From Streptomyces sp. NA02950 (GTDB taxonomy: Bacteria > Actinomycetota > Actinomycetes > Streptomycetales > Streptomycetaceae), in assembly GCF_013364155.1 (NCBI RefSeq), contig NZ_CP054916.1, positions 7,904,001-7,968,000 of the forward strand: DNA of 64,000 nt, written 5' to 3'. Shown here in pieces: positions 8,442 through 17,212 of the stretch. Positions within the stretch are counted from its first letter, which is position 1. Every line of letters starts with the position of its first letter. A model generated the notes under the pieces. That model saw nothing but the letters and a program-made list of their open reading frames with translations, was not told where the DNA came from and searched no databases. The translations under genes were made by a program, and so were the position numbers.

Positions 8442-9968
8442 ATGTCCAGTGTTTTCGACCCGGTCCGCCGCCACGCCGCTGAGACTCCGGACCACATCGC
8501 GCTGCGCGGCGGTGCGGATCAGTGGACCTACCGGCAGCTGCGTGACGCGAGCGCACGGTACGCGGGTGCCCTGGCCGCCGAGGGCCTGTCGCCCGGGGAC
8601 CGGGTGCTGCTCGTGGCGCCGTCGGTACCCGAGTTCGTGGTGGCCTACCTCGGGATCCAGGCCGCCGGCTGTGTTGCGGTGCCGATCAACACGATGTCCA
8701 CCCGGGCCGAAGCCGAGTACGTCCTCGGCGACGCCGGTTGCTCGTTGGCGATCGCATGGCACGGCCTCGGCCCCGCCGTCGCCGAGGCGGCCGAGGCGCT
8801 CAAGGTGCCCTCCTGGACGCTGACCCCGGGCGCGCCCGTGCCCGATACCGCAGCCACCCCGGTCGTCGACCGGGACCGCGATGAGACCGCGGCCATCCTG
8901 TACACCTCGGGTACCACGGGACGGCCGAAGGGCGCCCAGCTCACGGTCGGGAACCTGTTGTCCGCCGGGGAGATCGGCGCCCAGTGCTGCCGCGGATCGA
9001 GCGCCGACCGTACCGGCACCGGACTCCCGCTGTTCCACGTGTTCGGCCAGGCGTCGGTCATGATGGCGACCTTGACCGCGGGCGGCTCGCTGTCGTTGCT
9101 GGCCCGATTCGACCCGGCGTCGATGCTGGAGATGCTGCGCCGCGACCGGCTCACCATCATGGCCGGCGTACCGACCATGTGGAACGCGATCCTGAACGCG
9201 TCGGGTGATGCGGACCCGGCGGACTTCGCCGGACTCCGTGTCGCCGTCTCCGGCGGCGCGTCGCTGCCCGGGGAGATCGCCCGGGCCTTCGAGGCCCGCT
9301 TCGGCTGCGTCATCCTCGAAGGCTATGGGCTCACCGAGACCACCGCGTTGGGCACCTTCAACGACATCGACCGCGGCGGCAAGACCGGCTACACCGGCCG
9401 GGCGGTCCCGGGGCTGCGGGTCCAGGTGCGTGACGTCGACGGCAACGAATGTGCGCCGGGTACCGTCGGCGAGGTCCACATCAAGGGGCCCACGGTGATG
9501 CGCGGCTACTGGAACCGGCCGGCGGACACCGCCGCGGCGATCTCGCCCGACGGCTGGTTCCGGACCGGCGATCTGGGTGAAACCGACACGGACGGCGACC
9601 TGCGCATAGTCGACCGGATCAAGGACTTGATCATCCGCGGCGGCTACAACGTCTACCCCGGTGAGGTCGAGGAAGTTCTCTACGACCACCCGGACATCGT
9701 CGAGGCGGCCGTGATCGGCGTTCCCGACGACCACTACGGCGAGGAAGTCGCCGCGCTCATCGCCGCCCGGCCCGGTTCGGAGCTCGGTGCCGACGAGGTG
9801 TCGAACTGGACACGCGAGCGACTGTCCGCCTACAAGGTCCCGCGCATCATCCGGTTCGTCGACGAGCTGCCCAAGGGCCCGAGCGGGAAGATCCTCAAGC
9901 GTTCCATCGACCGTACGGAGCTGGCCCGCGCCCACGCGCCCGGCGATGTGCCGGCCCGCCGGGGCTGA
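8442..9968 (+). CDS. Acyl-CoA ligase (AMP-forming, FadD-like)
   Basis: A 508-residue member of the acyl-adenylate superfamily. Visible motifs: the P-loop YTSGTTGRPKGAQLT, the aromatic-His PLFHVFGQ, the adenine-binding YGLTETTALG, the hinge DGWFRTGDLGE, the C-terminal DLIIRGGYNVYPGEVEE and the catalytic Lys in GPSGKILKRS. It activates a carboxylic acid with ATP and CoA to give the acyl-CoA that feeds the surrounding genes. GGAAGG precedes the ATG. It stands alone behind operator copy 2. The chain length or type of acid cannot be told; if the locus handles 4-oxo or 4-hydroxy acids, this is the LvaE counterpart. Confidence 0.92.
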   Translation: MSSVFDPVRRHAAETPDHIALRGGADQWTYRQLRDASARYAGALAAEGLSPGDRVLLVAPSVPEFVVAYLGIQAAGCVAVPINTMSTRAEAEYVLGDAGCSLAIAWHGLGPAVAEAAEALKVPSWTLTPGAPVPDTAATPVVDRDRDETAAILYTSGTTGRPKGAQLTVGNLLSAGEIGAQCCRGSSADRTGTGLPLFHVFGQASVMMATLTAGGSLSLLARFDPASMLEMLRRDRLTIMAGVPTMWNAILNASGDADPADFAGLRVAVSGGASLPGEIARAFEARFGCVILEGYGLTETTALGTFNDIDRGGKTGYTGRAVPGLRVQVRDVDGNECAPGTVGEVHIKGPTVMRGYWNRPADTAAAISPDGWFRTGDLGETDTDGDLRIVDRIKDLIIRGGYNVYPGEVEEVLYDHPDIVEAAVIGVPDDHYGEEVAALIAARPGSELGADEVSNWTRERLSAYKVPRIIRFVDELPKGPSGKILKRSIDRTELARAHAPGDVPARRG

Positions 9969-10130
9969 ACATCCTCCGCCGGACGAGTGGTGTCGCGTCC
10001 CGCGCTGGAACGGCTATGGCGCGCAGCGGAGTTGGCCGGGTACGGCGCCGACCCGTCCTGAGGCGTCTTCCGCGCCGTTCGCGGTCGCCGGAACCGACCA
10101 CGCGTCGCGCGCACCAGGGGGCCCGCTTTC

Positions 10131-10159
10131 ATGGCTCTGACGTCGGATTCAAGTACACT
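10131..10159 (+). promoter_or_regulatory. Promoter with overlapping TetR-type operator, copy 3 (tetR autoregulation)
   Basis: The right half (GACGTCGGATTCAA) at 10139-10152 is identical to copy 4, while the left half is degenerate. TACACT at 10154-10159 follows at the same offset as the -10 in the other copies. The A of the ATG at 10167 would lie 8 bases beyond the -10, consistent with a leaderless tetR transcript. A weaker half-site would suit autoregulation. Confidence 0.55.
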
Positions 10160-10166
10160 TCCCCGG

Positions 10167-10859
10167 ATGGACACCACCGCGCCCGAGGAGAATTGCGGCG
10201 AGGAGGCACCGCCGATGGCGCCTCTCTCGTCGCTTCGCGAACCGCCCGCGACGAAGCGTGGAGCGCGGACCCGCGCCGCCTTGGTGAAGGCCGCGCGGAA
10301 GGTGTTCGAGCGGGACGGTTACCTCGACACCCGCCTGACCGACATCACCAAAGAGGCCCGGTGTGCGGCGGGATCCTTCTACACCTACTTCGCCAACAAG
10401 GAAGAGGTGCTTGCCGCCGTCCTCCTGGAGGCGCAGGAGGACATGATGCACCCCGGCATGGGCCGGGTGCAGGGTACCGACGATCCGTACGCGGTACTCG
10501 AGGCGAGTAATCGCGCGTATCTCGAGGCATACAAGCGGAACGCGAAGCTGATGGGGCTGCTGGAGCAGGTCGCCCAGGTGGAGCCGGAGTTCCAAGAGTT
10601 CCGGCGTCGGCGTGCGGATGCGTTCGTCCGCCGTAACGCCCGCGGCATCGCCGACCTTCAGACGCGGGGGGTCGCTGACCCCGGGGTCGATCCGATGATG
10701 GCCTCCCGCGCGCTGTCGGGCATGGTCAGCCTGATGGCCTACAACACCTTCGCGCTCGGCGGAAGGCAAGGCGAAGGTGCGCCGGTGGACTTCGAGGAAC
10801 TCGTCTCCACGGTCACCCGGCTCTGGGCGAACGCCCTGCGGTTCCCCGGCCACCGCTGA
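10167..10859 (+). CDS. TetR-family regulator, probable repressor of the 6.2-15.1 kb regulon
   Basis: About 230 residues. The helix-turn-helix is at roughly residues 25-75: RAALVKAARKVFERDGY, then DITKEARCAAGSFYTYFANK. The ligand domain is helical. Start choice: ATG 10167 would make the mRNA leaderless, 8 bases after TACACT. An ATG at 10215 with AGGAGG at 10201-10206 is a strong alternative. It sits inside the locus whose four promoters carry the same palindrome, so it is the obvious binder. The inducer is probably an acyl-CoA or its acid, by analogy with other catabolic TetR proteins (inference). Confidence 0.9.
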   Translation: MDTTAPEENCGEEAPPMAPLSSLREPPATKRGARTRAALVKAARKVFERDGYLDTRLTDITKEARCAAGSFYTYFANKEEVLAAVLLEAQEDMMHPGMGRVQGTDDPYAVLEASNRAYLEAYKRNAKLMGLLEQVAQVEPEFQEFRRRRADAFVRRNARGIADLQTRGVADPGVDPMMASRALSGMVSLMAYNTFALGGRQGEGAPVDFEELVSTVTRLWANALRFPGHR

Positions 10860-11035
10860 TCCGGTCCCGCTGATCCGGCCGTAGTACCCGCCGTTGCGGA
10901 ACCTGCCGCCCGCGACCGCTCGACGGGCGGTCGCCCGGTGGCCCTCTCCCGTGTGTCCGGTGACGGGCGCCGGTCCGCTTCTGGATCCCCGTGGGGCGAG
11001 GCGCTCTCCGCCACGTGGTGAGGCATCCCCAGCTA

Positions 11036-11064
11036 TTGAACTTGACGTCGGATTCAATTATACA
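11036..11064 (+). promoter_or_regulatory. Promoter with overlapping TetR-type operator, copy 4 (SDR operon)
   Basis: The palindrome at 11036-11057 is the best copy: arms TTGAActtGAC / GTCggaTTCAA. TTGAAC is the -35, the spacer is 17 bp, and TATACA at 11059-11064 is the -10. It governs the SDR-ECH-ACAD-APH operon starting at 11138. I see nothing else in the 278-bp gap 10860-11137. Confidence 0.72.
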
Positions 11065-11137
11065 GATGGGGCGGGACCACGGTCATGTCTCGGACCGTGC
11101 CCCTGTACCGCAAGCCCGGCCACGGAGAGGGTTCGCT

Positions 11138-11956
11138 GTGAACGTTGCGCAAAAAGTCGCCATCGTCACCGGTGGCGGTGGTGGCATCGGCGGCGCGCTG
11201 GCCACCCGGCTCGCCCGCGAAGGAGCCCGGGTCGTCGTCGCCGACCTCGACGCGGATACCGCACGGGCGGTATCCGAGAGAGTCAACGCCCACCATCCGG
11301 GCGGCACGGTCAGCGCCGGCGCGGACGTGTCGGACACCGCCCAGATCCAGCAGCTGATCGCCCTGGCGGAGAGCTCCTTCGGCCCGGTCGACCTCTACTT
11401 CGCGAACGCGGGCATCGCCGGGGCACCCGGCCTCGACGCGAGCGAGGACGACTGGGACCTGTCCATCGACGTGAACCTGCGAGCCCATATCCGCGCGGCG
11501 AGGCTGCTGGTGCCGGGATGGCTCGAGCGCGGCGAAGGCTACTTCGTCAGCACCGCCTCGGCGGCCGGGCTGCTCACCCAGATCGGCTCCGCCACGTACG
11601 CCGTCACCAAGCACGCGGCCGTCGGCTTCGCCGAATGGCTGAGTGTCACCTACGGCGATCGTGGGATCCGCGTCAGCTGTCTGTGCCCCATGGGGGTGAA
11701 CACCACGTTGCTGTACTCGGGGAAGGACTCCGGGGACGTCCTGGGGGCAGCGGCCACGCGGGCCGTCACATCCGCGGGGGACGTCCTCGAGCCGGCCGAG
11801 GTCGCCGACATCGTCCTCGCCGCGATCGAGGACGAGCGCTTCCTGATCCTGCCGCACGAAGACGTTCTGGACATGTACCGGCACAAGGGCTCGGACTACG
11901 ACCGGTGGCTGCGCGGGATGCGCCGCTACCAGAGCTCCCTGCTGGAGCAGACATGA
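11138..11956 (+). CDS. Short-chain dehydrogenase/reductase
   Basis: A 272-residue classical SDR. TGGGGGIGGAL is the dinucleotide motif, VVADLD at the end of strand 2 favours NAD, NAG gives the NAGI motif, and the catalytic residues are Ser in STASAAG and YAVTK (Tyr-x3-Lys). A probable role is oxidation of a hydroxyacyl-CoA or reduction of a keto intermediate. The GTG at 11138 is preceded by GGAGAGG. It is the first gene of a tight operon; its stop overlaps the next ATG (ATGA). Its closest relative in the window is the SDR at 27486, with which it shares an unusual C-terminal block FLILPHxxVxDxY. Confidence 0.9.
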   Translation: MNVAQKVAIVTGGGGGIGGALATRLAREGARVVVADLDADTARAVSERVNAHHPGGTVSAGADVSDTAQIQQLIALAESSFGPVDLYFANAGIAGAPGLDASEDDWDLSIDVNLRAHIRAARLLVPGWLERGEGYFVSTASAAGLLTQIGSATYAVTKHAAVGFAEWLSVTYGDRGIRVSCLCPMGVNTTLLYSGKDSGDVLGAAATRAVTSAGDVLEPAEVADIVLAAIEDERFLILPHEDVLDMYRHKGSDYDRWLRGMRRYQSSLLEQT

Positions 11957-12774
11957 CCGGCTCGCCGGACGAGCTCGTCCTCGCCGAACACCGCGGGCCC
12001 GTGCTGGTGCTCACGTTCAACCGGCCCGCCAAGCTGAACGCCTGGACCGGTGAACTCGAAGACCGCTACTTCACGCTGCTCGACGCCGCCGAGGACGACC
12101 CGGACGTACGCGCCGTCGTGGTCACCGGCGCGGGACGCGGATTCTGCGCCGGTGCGGACCTCCAGCAGCTGCGGTCGGTCGGCGAGATCGGCGAGGTCTC
12201 TGCGGAGGACATGGCGCGCCGCCGGCCCCGCGACGTGCCGCTGACGCTGCGCAAACCGCTGATCGGCGCGGTGGGCGGGGTCGCCGCGGGCCTGGGCATG
12301 GTCGAGGCGCTCTACTGCGACATTCGCTTCGGCTCGCCCTCGGCCCGGTTCACCACGGCCTTCGCGCAGCGCGGGCTGATCGCCGAGTACGGGATCTCCT
12401 GGCTGTTGCCCCGGCTGGTCGGGCACAGCAGGGCCATGGACCTGTTGCTGTCGAGCCGCATGGTGGACGCCGAGGAGGCGTTCCGCATCGGACTCCTCGA
12501 CCACCTGGTCCCCACCGGCAGTGTGGTCGACGCCGCTGTCGCGTACGCCGCCGATCTGGCGGCGCGCTGCTCCCCGGGCTCCATGGCCACCATCAAGAGC
12601 CAACTGCGCGACGACGCGGACGGCACCTACGCCGACTCGGTGACCCGGGCGGAAGGCCTCATGCTCCAGGCCTTCCGCGGGGCGGATGTCATCGAAGGCG
12701 TGGCCAGCCATCTCGACAAGCGCCCACCGACCTTTCCCTCCCTACCTGCCAGGAGTTCAGATGTCCCTCTTTGA
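11953..12774 (+). CDS. Enoyl-CoA hydratase/isomerase family protein
   Basis: A 273-residue crotonase. The oxyanion-hole segments are [10 protein letters not shown] and [11 protein letters not shown]. The active-site loop is [21 protein letters not shown], carrying one clear acidic residue (Glu), which fits hydratases working with a single or shifted acid. It should hydrate a 2-enoyl-CoA or shift a double bond in the pathway. The ATG at 11953 overlaps the SDR stop, and the 3' end overlaps the dehydrogenase start by 14 bases, so translation is coupled throughout. Confidence 0.9.
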   Translation: MTGSPDELVLAEHRGPVLVLTFNRPAKLNAWTGELEDRYFTLLDAAEDDPDVRAVVVTGAGRGFCAGADLQQLRSVGEIGEVSAEDMARRRPRDVPLTLRKPLIGAVGGVAAGLGMVEALYCDIRFGSPSARFTTAFAQRGLIAEYGISWLLPRLVGHSRAMDLLLSSRMVDAEEAFRIGLLDHLVPTGSVVDAAVAYAADLAARCSPGSMATIKSQLRDDADGTYADSVTRAEGLMLQAFRGADVIEGVASHLDKRPPTFPSLPARSSDVPL

Positions 12775-14020
12775 TGTGTCGGATCGCGCCAAGAAGTACC
12801 AGGCCGATCTGCTCGAGTTCATGGATTCGCACGTCTACCCCGCTGAGGCGGTGTACCACGAGCAGATGCGCGCGTCGGGCGACCCGAACTTCCATCCGCC
12901 GATCATCGAGGACCTCAAGGCGGAGGCACGCAGGCGCGGACTGTGGAACCTCTTCCACCCGCACCCCGAGTGGGGCCCGGGGCTGACGAATCTCGAGTAC
13001 GCGCCGCTGGCCGAGATCATGGGGCGCAGCCACATCGCCTCCGAGGCATGCAACTGCAACGCTCCGGACACCGGCAACATGGAGGTGCTCACGCTGTTCG
13101 GCAGCGACGAGCACAAGGAGAAGTATCTGAAGCCCCTGCTCGACGGGACGATGGCTTCGGCGTTCGCGATGACCGAGCCGCGGGTCGCCAGTTCGGACGC
13201 CACCAATATCGAGCTGCGGATGGAGCGCGACGGCGACGAGTACGTGCTCAACGGCCGCAAGTGGTTCGCGTCCAACGCCCTGCACCGCAACTGCAAGGTG
13301 CTCATCGTCATGGGGAAGACGGATCCCACCGCTGCCCCGCACCGGCAGCAGTCGATGATGGTCGTACCCATAGACGCCCCCGGGATCACGGTGATGCGCG
13401 GGCTGCCGGTGTTCGGCTACCAGGACCGTGAGGGGCACGCCGAAATCGACTTCGCCGACGTACGGGTGCCGGCCAAGGACGTACTCAAGGGCGAGGGCGA
13501 GGGCTTCGCGATCAGCCAGGCCCGGCTCGGGCCCGGTCGTATCCACCACTGCATGCGGGCGATCGGTGCGGCCGAGCGGGCGCTGGAGCTGATGTGCAGG
13601 CGCGCGCGGTCACGGGTGACGTTCGGCCGTCCGGTCGCCGACCGGTCCAATATCCAGGACTGGATCGCGGAGGCGCGTATCGACATCGAGATGATCCGCC
13701 TGCTCACGCTCAAGGCCGCGTATCTGATGGACACGGTCGGGAACAAGGAAGCGCGCACCGAGATCGCGGCCATCAAGGTGGCCGCCCCGGACATCGCGTT
13801 GAAGATCGTCGACCGGGCGATCCAGGTGCACGGGGGAGCGGGAGTGACCGATGACTTCCCGCTGGCGATGATGTACGCGCACCTGCGCACGTTGCGGCTG
13901 GCGGACGGTCCCGACGAGGTCCACAAGCGGGCCATCGCCAAACACGAACTGCGGCAGTACCCCGACGGGGCCACCGCGGCGGAGAGCGGCACGGGCACCC
14001 CGGCCACACGGCAGCGGTGA
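12761..14020 (+). CDS. Acyl-CoA dehydrogenase, ACAD11/LvaC-like
   Basis: A 419-residue acyl-CoA dehydrogenase. Visible features: [16 protein letters not shown] and [11 protein letters not shown] (FAD and substrate contacts), [20 protein letters not shown], and the C-terminal [15 protein letters not shown]. The last motif and the [12 protein letters not shown] segment are typical of the ACAD10/ACAD11 branch rather than of short-chain dehydrogenases. The start is ATG 12761 with AGGAG just upstream. It is directly followed by an APH kinase, the arrangement that is fused in animal ACAD11 (kinase-dehydrogenase). It may act on 4-phosphoacyl-CoA rather than as a plain desaturase (inference from the ACAD11/LvaC family). 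Confidence 0.9.
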   Translation: MSLFDVSDRAKKYQADLLEFMDSHVYPAEAVYHEQMRASGDPNFHPPIIEDLKAEARRRGLWNLFHPHPEWGPGLTNLEYAPLAEIMGRSHIASEACNCNAPDTGNMEVLTLFGSDEHKEKYLKPLLDGTMASAFAMTEPRVASSDATNIELRMERDGDEYVLNGRKWFASNALHRNCKVLIVMGKTDPTAAPHRQQSMMVVPIDAPGITVMRGLPVFGYQDREGHAEIDFADVRVPAKDVLKGEGEGFAISQARLGPGRIHHCMRAIGAAERALELMCRRARSRVTFGRPVADRSNIQDWIAEARIDIEMIRLLTLKAAYLMDTVGNKEARTEIAAIKVAAPDIALKIVDRAIQVHGGAGVTDDFPLAMMYAHLRTLRLADGPDEVHKRAIAKHELRQYPDGATAAESGTGTPATRQR

Positions 14021-14026
14021 ACTGAG

Positions 14027-15076
14027 ATGGCGGGACTCGCTCCCACCGGTCGCCCGGCCGGAATCGACCCCGGGGCGGTGAGCCGCTGGTTCGAGGCCCT
14101 CTGCGTCGACTTCGCCGGTCCGCTTGTCTTCGACCGGATCGGGCTCGGCCAGTCGAATCTGACCTACCTGGTACGGGACCAGGACGGCCGCCGGTGGGTG
14201 CTGCGGCGCCCACCGCTGGGTCGCCTGCTGGCCTCGGCGCACGACGTGGCACGCGAGGCGCGGATTCTGACCGCGCTGGAGGGCACCGCCGTCCCGACCC
14301 CGCGGGTGTTCGGGCTGACCGAGGACACGGCCGTGAGCGACGTCCCGCTGCTGCTCATGGAGTTCGTGGACGGCCTGGTCGTCGACACGATGCCGATCGC
14401 GCGGTCGTTGGCGCCCGAGCGCCGCCGGGCGATCGGGTTGTCGCTGCCGCGGACGCTGGCGAAGATCCACGCGGTTGACCTCGAGGCGGCCGGGCTGACC
14501 GGTCTGGCCGGCCACAAGCCGTATGCGCAGCGTCAGCTCAAGCGGTGGTCGGGCCAGTGGGAGAGGTCCAGGACCCGCGAGCTGCCCGCCCTCGAGGACC
14601 TCACCCGGCGCCTTGCCGCGGCCGTCCCGGAGCAGCGCGAACTGACGCTCGTACACGGCGACTTCCATCTGCGCAACGTCATCACCGCCTACGACAGCGG
14701 CGAGGTGACCGCGGCGCTCGACTGGGAGCTGTCGACGCTGGGGGATCCGCTGGCGGACATGGGCAGCCTGCTGGCGTACTGGCCGGAACCGGGAGAGGAG
14801 GAGACCGGGGGCGATTTTGCCGCCTCCGTCCTCGAAGGCTTCCCGGACCGTGCCGAGCTCGCCCAGGTGTACCTGACCGAAACCGGCCGGGACCCGGCTG
14901 CACTGCAGTTCTGGCATGTGCTGGGCCTGTGGAAGGTGGCGGTGATCGGCGAGGGTGTGATGAGGCGAGCGATCGACGAACCGAAGAACAAGAGCGCGAC
15001 GGGCACGCCCACGGTGGCACGTATCGATGCAATCGTGGACAAGGCGTGCCGGATCGCCGATGAAGCCGGGATCTGA
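14027..15076 (+). CDS. APH-fold phosphotransferase, ACAD11-kinase/LvaA-like
   Basis: A 349-residue aminoglycoside-phosphotransferase-fold protein. It has a glycine-rich start (GLGQSNLTYLV), the catalytic HGDFHLRNV (His about 210, Asp 212), and the metal-binding ALDWELSTLGDPLADM. Such stand-alone proteins next to acyl-CoA dehydrogenases usually do not confer antibiotic resistance. In P. putida LvaA and in ACAD10/11 this domain phosphorylates 4-hydroxyacyl-CoA (known), and I infer the same here. The ATG follows the dehydrogenase stop by 6 bases. It is the last gene of the operon and is closed by a perfect hairpin. Confidence 0.88.
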   Translation: MAGLAPTGRPAGIDPGAVSRWFEALCVDFAGPLVFDRIGLGQSNLTYLVRDQDGRRWVLRRPPLGRLLASAHDVAREARILTALEGTAVPTPRVFGLTEDTAVSDVPLLLMEFVDGLVVDTMPIARSLAPERRRAIGLSLPRTLAKIHAVDLEAAGLTGLAGHKPYAQRQLKRWSGQWERSRTRELPALEDLTRRLAAAVPEQRELTLVHGDFHLRNVITAYDSGEVTAALDWELSTLGDPLADMGSLLAYWPEPGEEETGGDFAASVLEGFPDRAELAQVYLTETGRDPAALQFWHVLGLWKVAVIGEGVMRRAIDEPKNKSATGTPTVARIDAIVDKACRIADEAGI

Positions 15077-15114
15077 GCGGTACCGGCGATATCGACCAGT
15101 GCGGAACACCGGCG

Positions 15115-15149
15115 GGCGGCCGGTCCGGCGGTACGCCGGACCGGCCGCC
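15115..15149. terminator. Perfect 16-bp hairpin terminator between convergent genes
   Basis: The stem GGCGGCCGGTCCGGCG at 15115-15130 pairs fully with 15134-15149 across a GTA loop. It lies between the stops of the APH kinase and the symporter, so it can end transcripts from both sides. There is no U-tract, which is usual in actinomycetes. Confidence 0.8.
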
Positions 15150-15154
15150 TTCCG

Positions 15155-16762
15155 TCACACCGGATCGTCGTCCGGGCGTGCCCCGGCCCCCGTGAGGATC
15201 CGGGCCTCGGTCTCGGCGAACTCCGCCCCGCCCGGCTCCCCGCGGTCCAGGACCGATCCCAGCCAGCCCAGGAGGAACCCGAGCGGGATCGAGACCACCG
15301 CGGGGTTGCTGAGCGGGAAGACCACGAGGTCCACGGACGGCAGCAGCGAGGCCGCATCTCCTGACATCGCGGGGGAGAGCAGCACCAGCAGGACAGAGGA
15401 GAACAGTCCCCCGTACAGGCCCCAGAGCGCCCCGGTGGTGGTGAAACCCCGCCAGTACAGGGTGTAGACGAGGGCCGGCAGGACGGTGGACCCCGCGACG
15501 GCGAAGACGAGGCCCACCAGGAACGAGATGTTCAGGCCCTGGGCGTACATGGACAGCCCCGTCGCGGTGAGACCGAGGAGCACTACCGCGCCCTTGGCGA
15601 CGAGGAGTTCACTCTGCTCCGATGCCGTACCGCGCTTGAACCCGGCCTGGTAGAGGTCGTGCGCCAGCGCGGTCGAGGCGGCCAGCACGGTCCCGGCGAC
15701 CACGGCCAGGATGGTGGTGAAGGCGACACATGAGATGACGGTGAGCAGGAACGGCCCGCCGAGGAACTCGGCCAGGAGCAGTACGGCCGAATTCCCCGAA
15801 GCGCTGTCGGCCGTGATGTCCTCGCGGCCGAGCAGCGCCACCGCGCCGAACCCCAGCACCCCGGCCATGAGGCAGAACGCCAGTGTCAGATAGGCCGCCC
15901 ACTGGACCGAGCCGCGCGCCGCACGCGCGGTGGGTACCGCGTTGAGCCGCATGAGCAGGTGCGGCAGTCCGGCGGCGCCCAGGACGAGCGCCAGCTGAAG
16001 GCTCAGCGAGTCCAGCTTGCCCGTACCGTCGTCGCCGTACCGCACGCCGGGTTGCAGGAGCGCCTCCCCCAGGCCGCTGCCGTCCGCCGCCCGGTTCAGC
16101 AGCTCCGCCGGGTTCCAGCCGACCTTCGACATCACCAGGACGGCCAGGACGATGCCTCCGGCCAGCAGCATGACGGCCTTGACCAGCTGCACCACGGTGG
16201 TGGCCCGCATACCGCCGATCACCACGTAAATGATCATCAGTACCCCGAGCGAGGCGACCACCGCCTGCTGCGCGCCCCGCCCGGTCAGACCCAGGATCGG
16301 TGCGGCCAGCACCCCGGCGCCGACCAGTTGGGCGATCAGGTACGCCAGGGAGATGACAAGTGTGGTGACCCCCGCGGCCCGGTGCACCGGCCGCGGGCGC
16401 AGACGCCGCGCGAGGACGTCGCCGACCGTGTACCGCCCGGTGCTGTGGAACGGCTCGGCGATCAGCAGAAGTATCACGATCCAGGCGACGACCGGTCCCA
16501 GGAGATAGGCGATGCCGTCGTAGCCCGTCAACGCGATCAGGCCGGGGGTGCCGAGCAACGTCGCGGCGGACATGTAGTCGCCGAAGAGGGCGATACCGTT
16601 GCGCGCCGGGGCCAGCAGGCCGTCGCCGATGTAGAAGTCGCCGGGCGTGATGCGGTCCGACGCGACCCAGATGGCCAGGAAGAGGGTGCCGGAGACGAAG
16701 ATGGCGAAGACCACGAACACTGGGAACGATCCGGTGTCGGTGAGCCGCTGCGCTGTGGTCAC
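15155..16762 (-). CDS. Sodium:solute symporter, acetate permease (ActP) type
   Basis: A 535-residue SSS-family transporter with about 13 membrane segments. Recognisable pieces are DFYIGDGLLAPARNGIAL, GDYMSAATLLG and VFAVAGSTVLPALV. It should import a short carboxylate such as acetate, pyruvate or a C5 keto acid with a cation. The GTG at 16762 overlaps the upstream small gene's stop (GTGA), which fixes the start. The DUF485 partner and an acyl-CoA ligase upstream form one minus-strand operon: ligase, small protein, permease. In the lva locus of P. putida a symporter and a small membrane protein are also present, so it may supply the neighbouring 6.2-15.1 kb pathway. Confidence 0.9.
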   Translation of the reverse strand: MTTAQRLTDTGSFPVFVVFAIFVSGTLFLAIWVASDRITPGDFYIGDGLLAPARNGIALFGDYMSAATLLGTPGLIALTGYDGIAYLLGPVVAWIVILLLIAEPFHSTGRYTVGDVLARRLRPRPVHRAAGVTTLVISLAYLIAQLVGAGVLAAPILGLTGRGAQQAVVASLGVLMIIYVVIGGMRATTVVQLVKAVMLLAGGIVLAVLVMSKVGWNPAELLNRAADGSGLGEALLQPGVRYGDDGTGKLDSLSLQLALVLGAAGLPHLLMRLNAVPTARAARGSVQWAAYLTLAFCLMAGVLGFGAVALLGREDITADSASGNSAVLLLAEFLGGPFLLTVISCVAFTTILAVVAGTVLAASTALAHDLYQAGFKRGTASEQSELLVAKGAVVLLGLTATGLSMYAQGLNISFLVGLVFAVAGSTVLPALVYTLYWRGFTTTGALWGLYGGLFSSVLLVLLSPAMSGDAASLLPSVDLVVFPLSNPAVVSIPLGFLLGWLGSVLDRGEPGGAEFAETEARILTGAGARPDDDPV

Positions 16763-17169
16763 CGCGCGTGCCTCCGCTGCTTGGCCTGCGCGCCCAGGCG
16801 GCTCCCGTGGTCCAGGACGGTTGTGGCGTGACGGGCGTACCAGCGGATCGCCCAGACGGTGGTGACGCACTGGAACAGGGCCAGACCCAGACCGAAGTTC
16901 AGCGGTCCGGCGACCTGTACGGCCATCACGCTGCGCACCTCGCTGGCCAGCAGGGCGTTGATCACGTACAGGCCGACGACGACCCCCACGACGGTGAAGA
17001 CCGGGCGCCGGCGTGCCGCTCGCAGCCGCCGCAGGTCCGGGTCGGCGGGGTGAGGTCCGACGGGGGACGGAGCCGGTTCCCGCCGCGGACCCCCGTAGTC
17101 GAGACCGCTGCGATAACGGCCCAGCGCCTCCTGGGGATCGTGTTCGGGACGTTCGGGCATGCGGCTCAT
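16759..17169 (-). CDS. DUF485 membrane protein, partner of the symporter
   Basis: A 136-residue protein. A charged cytoplasmic N-terminus of about 55 residues is followed by two membrane segments, VFTVVGVVVGLYVINALLAS and LNFGLGLALFQCVTTVWAI, the usual two-helix DUF485 (YjcH-like) arrangement. These proteins are encoded beside ActP-type permeases and are thought to support them; the mechanism is unknown. The N-terminus is longer than in E. coli YjcH. ATG 17169 has CAGGAC upstream; ATG 17160 is an alternative. Confidence 0.85.
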   Translation of the reverse strand: MSRMPERPEHDPQEALGRYRSGLDYGGPRREPAPSPVGPHPADPDLRRLRAARRRPVFTVVGVVVGLYVINALLASEVRSVMAVQVAGPLNFGLGLALFQCVTTVWAIRWYARHATTVLDHGSRLGAQAKQRRHAR

Positions 17170-17212
17170 GGTGTGTCCTGGGAACGGGAACGGATGATCA
17201 CGGGGAGCGGGG

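Noticed and set aside
14027..15076. APH protein considered as an aminoglycoside resistance gene
   Set aside because: It is coupled to an acyl-CoA dehydrogenase and resembles the ACAD11/LvaA kinase, not known resistance enzymes.
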